From Phaeosaccion multiseriatum (Eukaryota > Ochrophyta, other classes), in the NCBI GenBank assembly GCA_965112735.1, contig OZ218965.1:992001-1056000 (forward strand): DNA of 64,000 nucleotides, written 5' to 3'. Positions within the stretch are counted from its first letter, which is position 1. The number at the start of each line of letters is the position of its first letter. The position numbers were made by a program, and so were the translations under genes. Under the pieces are notes generated by a model. The model ran no database searches. It was not told the DNA's origin and was given only the letters and a program-made list of their open reading frames with translations. Positions 52,560 through 63,760 of the stretch are shown piece after piece.

Positions 52560-54555
52560 TCACTCCCCCTCCTTCACCAGCGTTCCGTCCTCGTTCTTGA
52601 GTTTGGGGTCTGTGACATCCCAATACGTTACCTGCGGTGGGTGTGGGTGGTCGAACATGATTCGTGGCGGAGTAAGAACAGATCTGCCTTTCTTCGCGCC
52701 CTGCTTCTGAATCCACACACGTACATAGATATCCCTCGTCTATCCTATATATATTCACGCACCTTCTCCTTCCTCTCTCCCCTCCCTCCCCCACCCCCGG
52801 CCCACCTCTGCCGCTCACTCACCTCGTCTGCGATATTACATATTCGGGCGCTCTGAATATGCACGGCAATGATGGCAATGTTTTCGCCCACGATGAATTG
52901 TGCGGAGTCAGGGTTCTCCTTGAGGTGCACCTCTCGGTACAAGTCTGCTGCAGCTCCCTCCTGCACACACGCACACACACACACACACGCATCGTATACA
53001 CAAGCACACGCACACACACACAAGACACGAAAAGGCAGGAAAGTGCCATAAGTAATTCCAGCACGATGGGACCTATTCAGGTTCTTTGATTGAGCATGAG
53101 ATAGTGCTAGCAATGCGTTGATACTTCCTTCCACCATCTGGTCTTGATCGACCCACCTGAATGCTGGCCTTGCCATTGAGCGTTATACTCATCCTCTGAG
53201 ACTTTCGCGGACCGTCTAGAGCAAGGCATATATGGGAGGGGAAACGGCGAAACAACGGAAGGGAAAGGGGGCGGAATGTAGCAATTTAGCTCGAGGGAGG
53301 ATGGGAGGAAGGAAGGGAGTGAGGGGGGGGCGAAGTGAGTAAGCTTCAGAGGAGGCAGCAAGCGAGACAGCAACAGGGCTGCAACCAACTCCGTCCTTTG
53401 CTACGTCTCCTTCCCTCTCCGTTTTTCAGTAAACGCACACACACACGCACGCATCGGCCCCATGCACGCCTAGCGATTTTGCTTATAGCCCGCCTCCAGG
53501 CAGCCTCCCAGTGACCGTGGGCGCGTGCGTGGTGCCGCCCAGCCAGTGGGTAGCAGCACACCTGTAGGTCTGCACTCCTCGTAGGGCCAGCGAGGCGGAA
53601 GAGACAACACGAACCAAGTCTACTTCTCACTTCCAATCCCATGCAATGAAACTTACTACTCTTTGCACTCTGGGCACTACCACCGTCCGCCTAGTTGGCT
53701 GGCGTCTGCCCTAGGCCGCGCGGGCCTCCGGCCCGCCTAGGCCGCCTAGGCGGCGGCATATAAATACGCCGAGGGCCTACGGCCCTCGCTAGGCCGGGCA
53801 ATTTTCCCAAAAAGGCCTAGGCCGCTAGGCGTGCATGGAGCCGAGCACGCAAACACTCACCATTACCTGAGCTATCCTTCCCCTCTTCGGCGGCGGGGGC
53901 GTAGTTGTTATGGACAAGAAGGGCTACGTTCGCCGTCGCCAGCATGAAGTCATACTTCTTTGTGTCGGTCCTTGTGCTCATGATGACCACTTCGTCCGGG
54001 CGGTAGTAAGTGAAGTTCATTAGACTCAGGTGTGGGTGATCGTCGGTGAAGGTGGAGAGGTAGCAAAGGTCCGCCGTTTGAAGCATGTGCGCCACCTTTG
54101 GGGAAGGGTGGGGTGGGTGGGGGGGAAGGGGGGGAGAGAGAGGTAAGTACAAACAGTCAAGGGGGGGAGAGAGAGAGAGAGGGGGGGGGGAAGAGAGAGA
54201 AAGAGAGAGAGAAGAGAGAGAGAGACGAGCGTCAATTTCAAGGGAGACAATGACGGGGGTAAACACAGATTGTAGCAGAGATGACTTGCCCACCATCTGC
54301 CTCAAGGAACCTCTACTCGCCTAACCCCCCCCCCCCTACGCTCACCTGTTCGGGCAATGGAGGCTTCAAGTCCCTGTCTATCCAGGAGCGCCGCTTCCTC
54401 CCCAGGCCTTTATCTGGACCCCTCGCAGTGCTACTACTGCTGCTGGTGCTTCTCCTCTTCCTCCTCTCCGCGACAACCCTCTCAATTACGACAGCCGCTG
54501 CGATTAGGGCCGCGGCGAGGAGTCCATTCCTCGTGACGGTGACGGTGACAGACAT
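52560..54555 (-). CDS. Membrane-anchored pyridoxamine-5'-phosphate-oxidase-like split-barrel protein
   Basis: Five exons (54555-54346, 54095-53867, 53215-53157, 52960-52823, 52631-52560) give 235 aa. An N-terminal anchor (RNGLLAAALIAAAVVIERVV) is followed by a basic Ser-rich linker, then a flavin-reductase/PNPOx-like barrel: VAHMLQTADLCYLSTF, PHLSLMNFTYYRPDEVVIMS, TDTKKYDFMLATANVALLVH, KSQRMSITLNGKASIQ, and a last strand FIVGENIAIIAVHIQSARICNI. The fold (compare 'changes in STF...T.. K..N' of general-stress PNPOx proteins) usually binds FMN, heme or F420; which one is not visible here. A 391 bp MITE sits in the intron between exons 2 and 3. Confidence 0.75.
53454..53844. mobile_element. MITE family A, copy 2, with terminal inverted repeats and 7-bp duplication
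   Basis: 391 bp. The left end TCGGCCCCATGCACGCCTAG and the reverse complement of the right end TCGGCTCCATGCACGCCTAG match at 19 of 20 positions. Direct repeats GCACGCA flank it at 53447-53453 and 53845-53851. This supports a cut-and-paste element, though the left flank is itself CA/CG-rich. It is rich in CCTAGG palindromes and codes for nothing. It lies within an intron of the split-barrel gene. Confidence 0.85.
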
Positions 54556-55216
54556 CCTCTCCCTTCAAGCCAGGGAGAAGCAACAAAACTGAAAGGAAGG
54601 GAGTGTTTTGAGCTACATATAGCACCCACGCGGAGGGGGAAGGGAAGATAACTGAATGAGGATTGTCCGTCGTCTGTTGCGGGGCAAGGCGTTGAGAGAG
54701 AATTTTAATTTTAGTTTCGCCTTCAGCCTCACCCGTTGGTGCTCCAACTTCTGTCAATTGCGGACCGAATTCGCCCCTCTCCAATGCGTGTCAAATTGTG
54801 CGTGTCTACTAAGTGCACTGTACCTTCTCCGCCCTCATTAGAAACTAGCCTCCCTTTCATTTTTCTTGTACAACTCCGCACTCAAAAGGGAACGCCGGTT
54901 TTCCACCGACCCCCCCCGAGCACTAATAACTAATAAGGGAGATTTCATCGTACATCGTAAGTCTGTAATCTACCTCTACCCAACGCCACCCACATAGCTT
55001 AACAAGAATATGCCATGTCGATGATTATTCACTATTGTTTTGGCCTCACAAAGAATGTCTTGTGAACGCGGAAGCGGTGAACACCTTCTCCGCCCCCTTA
55101 CCCGTCCCTCCCTCCTCTCTCTCTCCGAGAGAGAATAAACTCCTAACACGAATTAGTCGCAAGGTCCTGAGATAAAAAAACCCTCGCCCCACACATATAC
55201 CTACCTACGTACCTAC
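54556..55216. other. Spacer between tandem minus-strand genes
   Basis: 5' region of the split-barrel gene and 3' region of the HSF gene. No exon or RNA gene recognised. Confidence 0.5.
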
Positions 55217-56599
55217 CTACCGGTGCTTAAAGTTCGGTTCCGGACCCTCGAAGACTTCTCGTTCTCGCTTCGGCGTGGTGGGGGAGTACGCGCTTTGCCC
55301 CCCGGTCACTCTTCCTCCCAGCAGGTCCGGCGTGACTGTCGGTACCAGGACTGCCACTGGTGAACCTCCTCCTCCTCCTCCTCCTCCTCCTCCTCCTCCT
55401 CCTCCTCCTCCTCCTCCTATTCCTCTTCTTCTTGCTCCCTGCATTTGCATCATAGTCGTCCGTTCCTTCATCATGAGCGTCGACACCCACTCCGCCTCCG
55501 TCCCGCTCCCCATCAACATGGCCCCGCTGCTACTGCCGCGGCTGCTACCTCCTTCCATGCGATGACCCACATCACCACCAGAGGAGGCAGCGGTGGCACT
55601 GGCAAAGCCACTGAGAAGCTCCTGCTCCACCCCACTATAGTACACCGAACCGCGATCACCTCCCTCGTGGCCGTGTCCTTGGCCAAGGTCCATCATATTC
55701 GCCTCTATCGCCAGGAAGTCAGGCTCGCACGCATTCAGCGCCGCTGCCCCGGCCGCCGCAGTCATGTCCGCCATTCCCACACGAGACTCCTGCCCTCCTC
55801 CTCCTCTTCCTCCTCCCCCGTCTCCGCCATAATCCTTCACGCTTCCTCCCCCCGCGCGCCCTGTTGGACTCGACAACCCATCCAACCAATCCGACATCTC
55901 CGGCGAAAAGAGTCGCTCGTGAGGCACACCGCCTTCATCGTCCACGACATTCACATAGCCCATGCTCGACGTAGAGAGGGAGGGGTCACACATGGAGCCG
56001 GGCGCGCTGGTTGCGATGGAAGTGCCCGCCGTTGCAATGGAGGTTCCTGGACCGCAACTCGTCAGGCTGCTCTTGTTGCCCGTGGAAGAAACTCGGCCGC
56101 GGCGGTATGCGTTCAGTGGATTGAGAGCAGGGGACCATAGCCCGCTGCTGCCTCCTATCCTCCCACCTCCGTAGGTGCTGTCACCTCCCCCCCCCCCCGG
56201 TATCTCCGAACCCAAAATCCCGCTGCCCCTGATTTCGATTGCGCTCTTCTCGTCGCGGCTGGTGCTGCTGGTGTCGCTGTTGCTCTCTCCTTCTTTCGCG
56301 TGTGGTCGTGTTGGCCACAGCGGTATCCGTCGATTCCGGGTGGTTTGCGGTTGCGATAAGTCATCCTTCGCCTCCTGCGCCAGCTGGGGCGGCTGAGGCT
56401 GGTGCTGGTGGGGGCTGCTCAAAACTGACGAATGGTAACACTCATCACTCGAGTGTCTGTGCATGAGCCGCTGCTCCTCCTCCTCTCGGTGGTACAGACT
56501 TTGTTGCAAATCTAGAGGCGGCTGTGCATCTGGTCCCTGCGGCTGCCACTGCCGCTGCTGCTGCTGCTGGTGTGGAAGGTGCTGCTCTTGGTGCAGACG

Positions 56600-56658
<59 letters not shown>

Positions 56659-56660
56659 GC

Positions 56661-56691
<31 letters not shown>

Positions 56692-57005
56692 GATGTTGCT
56701 GTACATGACCCTGTTGCGACTGATAATCAACGCGCTGCTCGTATTGCTGCTGCTGCTGCTGCGGTTGATACTCCTGCCGGAAAGGTATTGCCTGAGGCAC
56801 CATTGAGTCTCTGTGACCTTCCACTTGCATCCCCACTGACATATCATCCCCCTGCCCATAGCCTGGCTGAGCCGGCGGGGGCTGCAGGAAACCCAAGCCT
56901 GACCCTGACAGGTCGCTTACACTGCTCCCCGCCTCTGCTGGAGAGCATGCTACTCCTCTTGCTCCTCCTCCTCCCCAACTGTGCTGCTGTTGCTGATGCT
57001 GTTGC

Positions 57006-57097
<92 letters not shown>

Positions 57098-57919
57098 GTA
57101 CCCCTGCTCTTGGTGGTGGTACTGAGTCTGCTGCTGCTGGTGGTGCTGCTGCTGATGCTGTTGATACCGGGCATGGTCGAACATGTGCTGGCCTCCTACC
57201 CCTCCTCCTCCTCCAGGCATCGGCGGGATCAGCCCCATTGAAGCACCGCCCTGCTGCTGCATCCCCATCTCCTCCTGTTGGTGCTGGGTGTGCTGCTGGT
57301 GTTGGTGCTGCTGGTGCTGGTGCTGCTTGTCTGAGGTGACTGCCCACTTCTTTTGCAAGCTCTTTTGCCGGGGAATCTCGAGTACTTGTGACACCGGATA
57401 AGGTGGCCCTTTACAAGCGTCGTTGGCATACACACACGGATTAAGCTCCCCCTTTCCTTCCACTTTCTTAAAGCCAAAGTTATTGAGCTGTCGATGAAAG
57501 CTGCTGAATCTGTTGTGACGAAAGTACTTGGGGAGCACCTCACTCGCAAGCCGGGTGGGGTTAGATATCCTCAGGGCCCCTGAGAGAGTGATGAGAAGGG
57601 GAGAGAGGTGGAGGGTGAGAAGTGAGAGAGGGAGCGAGGGAGAGAGACAGAGGACACGCGAGGTGAGGGTAGGAACGAGACAGCGAGAGAGCGAGAGAAT
57701 GTGACCTGAAGCTGGCTGGAGGCGTCCTACTCCGACCCCCCCCCCCTCAGAGAGCAATAGACAGGAAGCCGGATCAACCCCCCCTTACTCACCCTTCTGG
57801 TCGTCCCACTCGATTATCTCCTTGCTCTCCTTGAGAAGGATGCTGTGCAGCCGGATAAGGAAGGGCACCCCTGGTCGCGGCCCCTCCCGTTTGTTGAACA
57901 GGAGGTCCATGGCAGACAT
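55217..57919 (-). CDS. Heat-shock transcription factor with two polyglutamine tracts
   Basis: Two exons (57919-57793, 57579-55217) give 829 aa. The N-terminal winged-helix DNA-binding domain reads PGVPFLIRLHSILL, IIEWDDQKG, LASEVLPKYFRHNRFSSFHRQLNNFGFKKV, the HSF recognition-helix signature. The intron splits the domain, as in many HSFs. A short linker with QVLEIPRQKSLQKKW follows. The rest is low complexity: two runs of about 30 Gln encoded almost only by CAA (about 57000-57080 and 56600-56694), His/Gln spacers, a Ser/Gly-rich region and a polyGly run near the C-terminus. I see no clear HR-A/B leucine zipper, so trimerisation may rely on unrecognised sequence. The ATG chosen is the first after the wide TTG-containing frame. 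Confidence 0.85.
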
Positions 57920-60028
57920 CCAGCTACTGCTGCTGCTGGGATCCCCAACAAAATCACCACACCCTGCCCCAAAAAGTATGCCCGTCCCCAATCACTGCAA
58001 CCCGAACCACCCTCCATCGAGGCGCAGGTGTACTGCCCCAACCAGCCTTGGGCTCTCCGTCCTCCATACTTCCTGTCCTTCTGGCTGCTGCTCGGTTCTT
58101 TGTTCACTGCCTCCTATGGCTATTTGTTGTCACGGGCACGACCCTTTCATACGACGGAGGAGGCTTCGTTTTAAGGCGGAGGCACGACGAACTGAAATTG
58201 ACCAAATTTTGATTTTGTGATTTTGACCGTGTGCTATATTATTTGCGGCCCGTTTGGCCGTTCACGAGGGGGGGACTGACCCCTGTGAAGAGTACAGTTA
58301 AGTGACCCCTGTGAAGAGGCGAACACAGTCAACAGTAAACGAGTATATACAGTGAGAGGGCTTTGCTTCCTAATAGACCTACAGCAACACCCCGCACAGC
58401 GAGAGCAAAGGACTGGGAGTCTCAACACCAGGGACGAACAGAAACACCCCGCAGGGGGTCGACCCTGGACAAGGTTACAGTGTACCCGGCCATAATCAGT
58501 AATAGGCCGGCTGGCGCCAATAATCAGTAATCAGGCCGGCTAGCGCCGATCATAATCAGTAATCAGGCCGGCTGGTGCCGGTCATAATCAGTAATCAGAC
58601 CCGGCTGGCGCCGGCCATAATCAGTAATCAGTAATCAGGCCCGGCTGGCGCCATAATCAGTAATCAGATAACCTTGTCCAGGGCCGAGCAGGGAGAATGG
58701 AAAAGAGAGAGCGATGAGTTTAGTATCAACACCAGCCTCCTGGTTCTTTGTACCGTACTACTTCGGGCCTAAACCCACCACGCCTCTGCTGCAGTGGATG
58801 CAGCTGCAGTGGATAAGCCGCAGGTCCCTTAACTCTCCGAATGTCGTATCCCTTGCCTGCCCCTCCAAAGATTCCAATGGAGTCTTACTGGCACGATCCC
58901 ATCCCATGCGGCGAAATCACACTCGCCAAAGAGTTCCAGAGGCACAGAGCGAGTAGGTGTGAAGAGTGCGCGGGTGAACTTCGCCTCGACTCTTACTCCG
59001 GCTCTCCGTCCGTGGAAACAAGCCCACGAGACAGCTAGAGGGCGGGGACGGGGAAGGAGGGGGTGGTAAAGAAGGAAGTAAGAACGCACGTCAACAACAT
59101 TGTTCAACACTTTATGGGGATAGGTACGCACATGGGGCAAACGGCAAATCCGACCGGAGTATTCAAGGCGGGGCGGTTCTCTGTTTGCGCTCGTGAGGCG
59201 GGCAAAGACGGACCATGGAATTCGCGCTTTCTGGCATCTGAAAAAAAGGGACCAGAGATGTGGAGAAGCATACGAGGTTTCAAATACCTCTTCGGACTTA
59301 ATCCCAATCTCCCAAACCGCTGAAGATATCCCCTCCGTCCGTAAACAACCAAGATACGGTACTCACCAGTACTGCGGACCCCGCTGCGCCCTGGTAGGCG
59401 TCTGTGTGTGCTTGCTTGCGTGCGTGCGTGCGTGCGTGCGCGCCTTTCAGCAGATGCCAGGCGTGCCGCTCCAACGGGCCCACAATACCCCCAAGTCGAT
59501 AGCCTGGCTGCTCGAGGCCGCGGCAGCCGCCTTCTCCTCGGCTCCTCTGCCTGCCCTTCACCCAGTCCTTCCTTCTCCTCCTTGTGGGTTGGGTGCGTGC
59601 CTCCTCATCCACTGCCACTGAGACGCCATAGACGATGACCCACCATTGCATACAGGAAGGGCTCTCTCTCTCTCTCCCAGCGAGGGTGGTGCCGCACTCC
59701 GCCCTTCCGAAGAGATGAAAAATGTAGGCGCGTATCGCCTGATGCGGTGGTCATGGATGCGTGAAGGGTAGGGAAGGATTTTCTCAACCTCCTCCTCCTC
59801 GAGCTCCTCCTTCTTCTCGAGCGTGCTGCTGTTCGCCGTGGCGGTGTGCGTTCGCCGCCTCTACTGGCTGCTTGCTTGGCAGAGCAAGACTCGGGCCAAG
59901 CTGAGCAGATTGCTCCGCGCAAACCAACACACGCCCGTAGTCGACTGCGTCCTGGTCTTGCTCCCACCCCCCCTCTGAGACTTGACAGTGAGACAGGTCC
60001 TGTGCCATTCGTCGTCCATTCATCTCAT
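57920..60028. other. Intergenic region with a TIR element and a possible small exon
   Basis: Apart from the family B element, 58841-58957 (plus) has an ATG frame reading PAPPKIPMESYWHDPIPCGE then LAKEFQRHRA, ending near a GTAGGT donor. It looks like the first exon of a small gene I do not recognise. A second plus frame (about 59795-59980, LLFAVAVCVRRLYWLLAWQ) could be a late exon of the same gene. No join could be confirmed. Confidence 0.35.
58459..58686. mobile_element. TIR element family B with internal tandem repeats
   Basis: Left end CCCTGGACAAGGTTA and right end TAACCTTGTCCAGGG are perfect 15 bp inverted repeats. Between them are about five copies of a unit with CATAATCAGTAATCAG plus CCGGCTGGCGCCGG. 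The CCGGC blocks are themselves palindromic. No coding potential. A related terminus occurs at 31035-31060. Confidence 0.72.
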
Positions 60029-60916
60029 TCAGTCGGAGAGGCTTTTAAGAAGCTTGTCGCAGCCCCACCGGCCCCACTTTTGTTGTAGATCGTACGGGAG
60101 CCTCCCCCAGTCCACGTTGATCATTACTTCATAATCTGTGAGCCACTCATTGCATAAGCGGCGCTTTCCCTCCTCATCCACTCCCTCCCCATCCTCTTCC
60201 TCCTCCCCACCTTTCTCGACGCCCCACCCCCATTCGCCGTTGCGCTCCAGTGCCATTCCAGGAGGCATCTCGTCAGAAGCAGATGGCCCCTTCTTCCCCC
60301 TCTCCTCCCCCCCCTCCTCCTCCTGCTGGGGGTTCCACTCCAGCCCCCAGCCCCCATCTTTCTCGTTCTTCCAGCCTCCCCTTTCATACAGGCCTGAACC
60401 ACTACTATACGGATCCATGTACCTCGTGTCGCCGGAACCCGAGCTACGGAGAGCTTCCCCAATCTCTTTAGTGACACTCTGTAGACCCCCCGCTAGCTCT
60501 GCCTCCATGTACGCAGGGGCAGCAGGCATGGGCGGGGGAGGGGCGTCTCCATTCTTCTTTTGAATGGTTTCTGCATCAATCCGAGCCTGGCGCCGCATCT
60601 CGCCCAGGTCCATCTCAGCACTCGCACTTTCCAACACTACCTTGTCGTGCATTCCTCGCACGAAATGCTCCATCATAGACGCGTTCTCCAGGACCTCCAA
60701 CTCGATGGCCCGCACTCGCTTCTCCAGGGCAGCGCGGTTCAAGGCCTCCTCTCGGGCGTCCTCACTCTCGCAGCTGAAGCCGTTGTAGTGCCGGATGTTC
60801 AGCACCACCACGAACGCAGCCAGGATAACCAACAGCAAGGGGGCAACAGTCATTACCACCTTGGTGCCCGACATGGGCCTTTTAGATGAGCTGCTGCTGC
60901 TTGTGAGCCCTGCCAT
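60029..60916 (-). CDS. Type II single-pass membrane protein of unknown function
   Basis: A single-exon ORF of 295 aa from the ATG at 60916. A short Ser-rich cytosolic N-terminus precedes one membrane anchor (VVMTVAPLLLVILAAFVVVL), suggesting type II topology with a lumenal or outside C-terminus. A stretch of about 90 aa looks like a helical stalk (REEALNRAALEKRVRAIELE). The middle is Pro/Gly/Glu-rich. The C-terminus LCNEWLTDYEVMINVDWGRL, then PYDLQQKWGRWGCDKLL, has conserved-looking Trp and two Cys, as in small lumenal modules. I recall similar WG-LP..LQ..W...CD tails in stramenopile secretory proteins but cannot verify a family. No glycosyltransferase domain is present. Confidence 0.65.
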   Translation of the reverse strand: MAGLTSSSSSSKRPMSGTKVVMTVAPLLLVILAAFVVVLNIRHYNGFSCESEDAREEALNRAALEKRVRAIELEVLENASMMEHFVRGMHDKVVLESASAEMDLGEMRRQARIDAETIQKKNGDAPPPPMPAAPAYMEAELAGGLQSVTKEIGEALRSSGSGDTRYMDPYSSGSGLYERGGWKNEKDGGWGLEWNPQQEEEGGEERGKKGPSASDEMPPGMALERNGEWGWGVEKGGEEEEDGEGVDEEGKRRLCNEWLTDYEVMINVDWGRLPYDLQQKWGRWGCDKLLKSLSD

Positions 60917-61177
60917 GGCTGGTGAGCGATCCCCCAAAAACCTCGCGGGGGAACAAGAGGAAGCTCCCTGGCCGCTATACCAGCGCTAACTCTAAGACTG
61001 GGGAAGTTGACTCTAAGAGACAGGGGACGCTCCCTTCTCCGGCATGAGAGGTGACGGCGATAATTAATAATTTTTAGATGAAATGGGGGGTGGATTTTTC
61101 TCCATCAATTGCCATCGCCTGATGTCCGATATTCATGACGGAGAAAAAAGCGAGGTGTGGGCGATCATCCCCCTTTC

Positions 61178-62289
61178 ATGATGCTACTGCTACCTCTGTG
61201 CCTTCTCCTCCTCAATGAAAGCGTTGGCGTTGCGGGCTTTTCCACGTTTTCTCCCTCGCGGCAGCAGCAGCAGCAACGGAGGCACCTCAATGCAAGGGGC
61301 TCAACTGCGACGTGGGTGACGGCACCATCTTCCTCCCCTGCCGCTGCTGCTTCTATGTTGGAAGGCGTGCAGGTCTTTCAAGGCAAGGCAGGGCCCTCCG
61401 ACGCCCCACCGCTGTATGACGACTCGGGGCTCCTTGACAAGACTCTCCTGGCCCTCTTTCGGTGCGTTTGGCCTTTCGGTCTCTCTTGCACTCACCTCCA
61501 CCGAGGCGTGCTGGCTTTGCTCCTCATCCTCCTTCTCCTCCTCCACTCTCCTCCTCCTCCTCCTCCTCCTCCTCCCACCTGTAATCCTCCTCTGGTCGCC
61601 TTACTGACCCTGTTTTGACCGCTGTCGTCACACACGTAGATCAAAGCTGAGGGAGCAGACGGGCCTACCCGAAAGCCCGGAACCAGGCTACGCAGGCCTC
61701 ATGGAACTCATCACAGACCTCAATTCAATGTATCCGGACACAAGGGGCACGCAAGTGGCGGGCAGGAACACGCTAAAGGCCCTCTTCCCGTCCTGGCTGC
61801 CCGGGGCCTTTGCCGTAATGTTCAGCAAGCCCTTGCCGGCCTTCAGCAGCAGGATGAATGCCTGGGTGACCAAGGTGGCCTCGCAGTGGCTAATGGGACC
61901 ATCTGAGGTGAACGATGTGGAGATTGACGGAGGCAGCATTGGCGTCGGGCACGGACTGAAGGTGGAGCGCTGCCGGTTCCTGGAGGAGGCGGGATGCGCA
62001 AGCGTTTGCATCAACAGTTGTAAAATCGTAAGTGCGCGCACCAGCTGGTCAGCCGACAGAGGCGGAGATCTCTTGAGGCTGGCTTGGGGGCCAGAAATCA
62101 GGGCGGGGAAGGCTGCTGGATCGGTCACGGCTCTCCTGCTGCTACTCCAGCTGCTCCCCCTTATCCTCTTGCTCGCTGCTTCATGTCTCTCCTGAGCCCA
62201 ACCACCTGCGGCCCACACACATCCCATGTTTCCCTTGCAGGACCCCCCCCCTCTCTCTCTCTCTCTCCCTCTCTCTCTCTCTCTCCCTC

Positions 62290-62321
<32 letters not shown>

Positions 62322-63028
62322 ACACACACACGCACACTCACAAACACCTACGCTCCTCTCCCGTCTCCACTGCTCGTTGCTTACCGCGTCAATGACCTCC
62401 ATGCGGCATCAATCAATCATCCAATTACTCAATGCCCACATTGTCCTTACCCTTTCTCACCATTTCAATGTCCATTTCAGCCCACTCAGGAGTTCTTTAT
62501 CAAGGACATGGGCCTACCCTTAGAAATGACCCCCAACTACGAGGACTTCAGCTGCCAATTCTCTTTCGGTGGGTGAGGGAGATAGTTTCAGGACCAGTTC
62601 ACTTTCGGTGGGGGTAGGTGAGACGAGTTTCAGTGCTCGTTCAGTATATCGTCTATTCATTTAAAACAAGAGCAACGGGGGAGGAGAGAGGGAGGGGGGA
62701 GCCTGGGCCGGCATGCTGATTTGATTAGCACCGTGGCTCGTGCTGCGTGTGTCTCACCATCGCCGTCATGCTCTCAGGTGGCATCTCAGACGAGCCCCCC
62801 CTCTCCTCAGACTGTAACCGCCGCTTCTCTCCCCCCCCTTCTCTCTCGCCGTTGTGCCCCACCGTCAACCACACGGTCTATCACACCGTTCGTTCCACAG
62901 GCAAGACTCCTCTGCCCACAGATGCCGACGACGCCTTCAAGGTTGCGTGTTTCCAACAGTGCCCTGCTCAAGGCTCGCTCAGGGGCAGGTGTCACAAGGT
63001 GGAAGAGCCCGACCCCACACGAGAGTAG
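61178..63028 (+). CDS. Beta-carotene isomerase D27-like plastid protein
   Basis: Four exons (61178-61461, 61640-62027, 62481-62568, 62901-63028) give 295 aa. D27 proteins are plastid iron enzymes that isomerise carotenoids at the 9 (or 9') position; in plants this starts strigolactone synthesis. The N-terminus (MMLLLPLCLLLL...GVAG-FSTFSPSR) is a signal followed by a Phe-type cleavage site and a Gln/Arg-rich transit region, as expected for a secondary plastid. The family core reads MNAWVTKVASQWLMGPSEV, LKVERCRFLEEAGCASVCI, NSCKIPTQEFFIKDMGLPLE, and TPNYEDFSCQFSFG. The conserved Cys-rich end is DDAFKVACFQQCPA. Splice donors are GTGCGT, GTAAGT and GTGGGT. Product specificity (9-cis or other isomer) cannot be read from sequence. 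Confidence 0.9.
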
Positions 63029-63760
63029 CTGCCTCAGAGCGGTCCCAAGGGGGAAGACAGGCAGCCAGGTAGCCAGGCAGCCAGTCAGCCAGCCAGGCAG
63101 GCAGGCAGGTGGTGCAGGGGGAGTAAGTGTATGTGAACGAGTGGACGGGTATCCGTATATCCATCGTGGAACGGGGCCATCCATCCGGGTCGAGTTAGCT
63201 CCAACCCTACGCGGGACGGGGCAGTGTTGCATCGGGATTACGCTCTCCTCGAGGTGGAGGCGTGGAAGGATGTCCAGTCTTCTCTCTCTCCATAGCAGAG
63301 GGTCCCAGCAAGGGGGTTCAGAAGGTATTGTCTCTCCTTCGATTCCGATTTTTGGAAACCTGCCTGGGGCAGGAGGGACGTTCGTCGATTCCTGCGCGTC
63401 CGAGGCGCCGGAAGGGGAGAAGCCACACCAGCAGCACCAGCACCAGCACCATCAGCAGCAGCAGCAGCAGCAGCAGCAGATGGAAGCCAAGTAGCTGCCA
63501 GGATTGCAGACGCTCTCGCTCGCTGACTCACTGGTGGTTGCTGGTGCTGTTGCTGCTCCGGAACTAGGCCGACTCCGGGAGTATTATGTCCGAACATTCC
63601 GTCGGAGCTTCTCCAAACACTTCTCGCCCGGAAGAAGAAAGACTGGCGGTGAAAGTGTTGCCTGCTGTACAACTCACTCGCTAAGCGACGCTCTCTGCTT
63701 AGTGGCGGTATGCTCAGAGGAGATTCGCCAGCAGCACCCATTGCAGTACCACCAGAGACA
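63029..63760. other. Convergent intergenic region
   Basis: Between D27 (plus) and the terminal minus-strand gene. It includes short CAGG tracts (about 63066-63110) and a CAG run (about 63428-63480). The minus ORF at 63834-63238 overlaps the terminal gene in another frame and is not called. Confidence 0.45.

Noticed and set aside
56524-57339. PolyVal/polyLeu plus-strand ORFs
   Set aside because: They are other-frame readings of the HSF CAA tracts (GTT/TTG on the plus strand).
59298-59651. 117-aa minus ORF with Arg-rich segment
   Set aside because: No splice continuity, no known motif, and low-complexity flanks; the evidence is too weak for a gene call.
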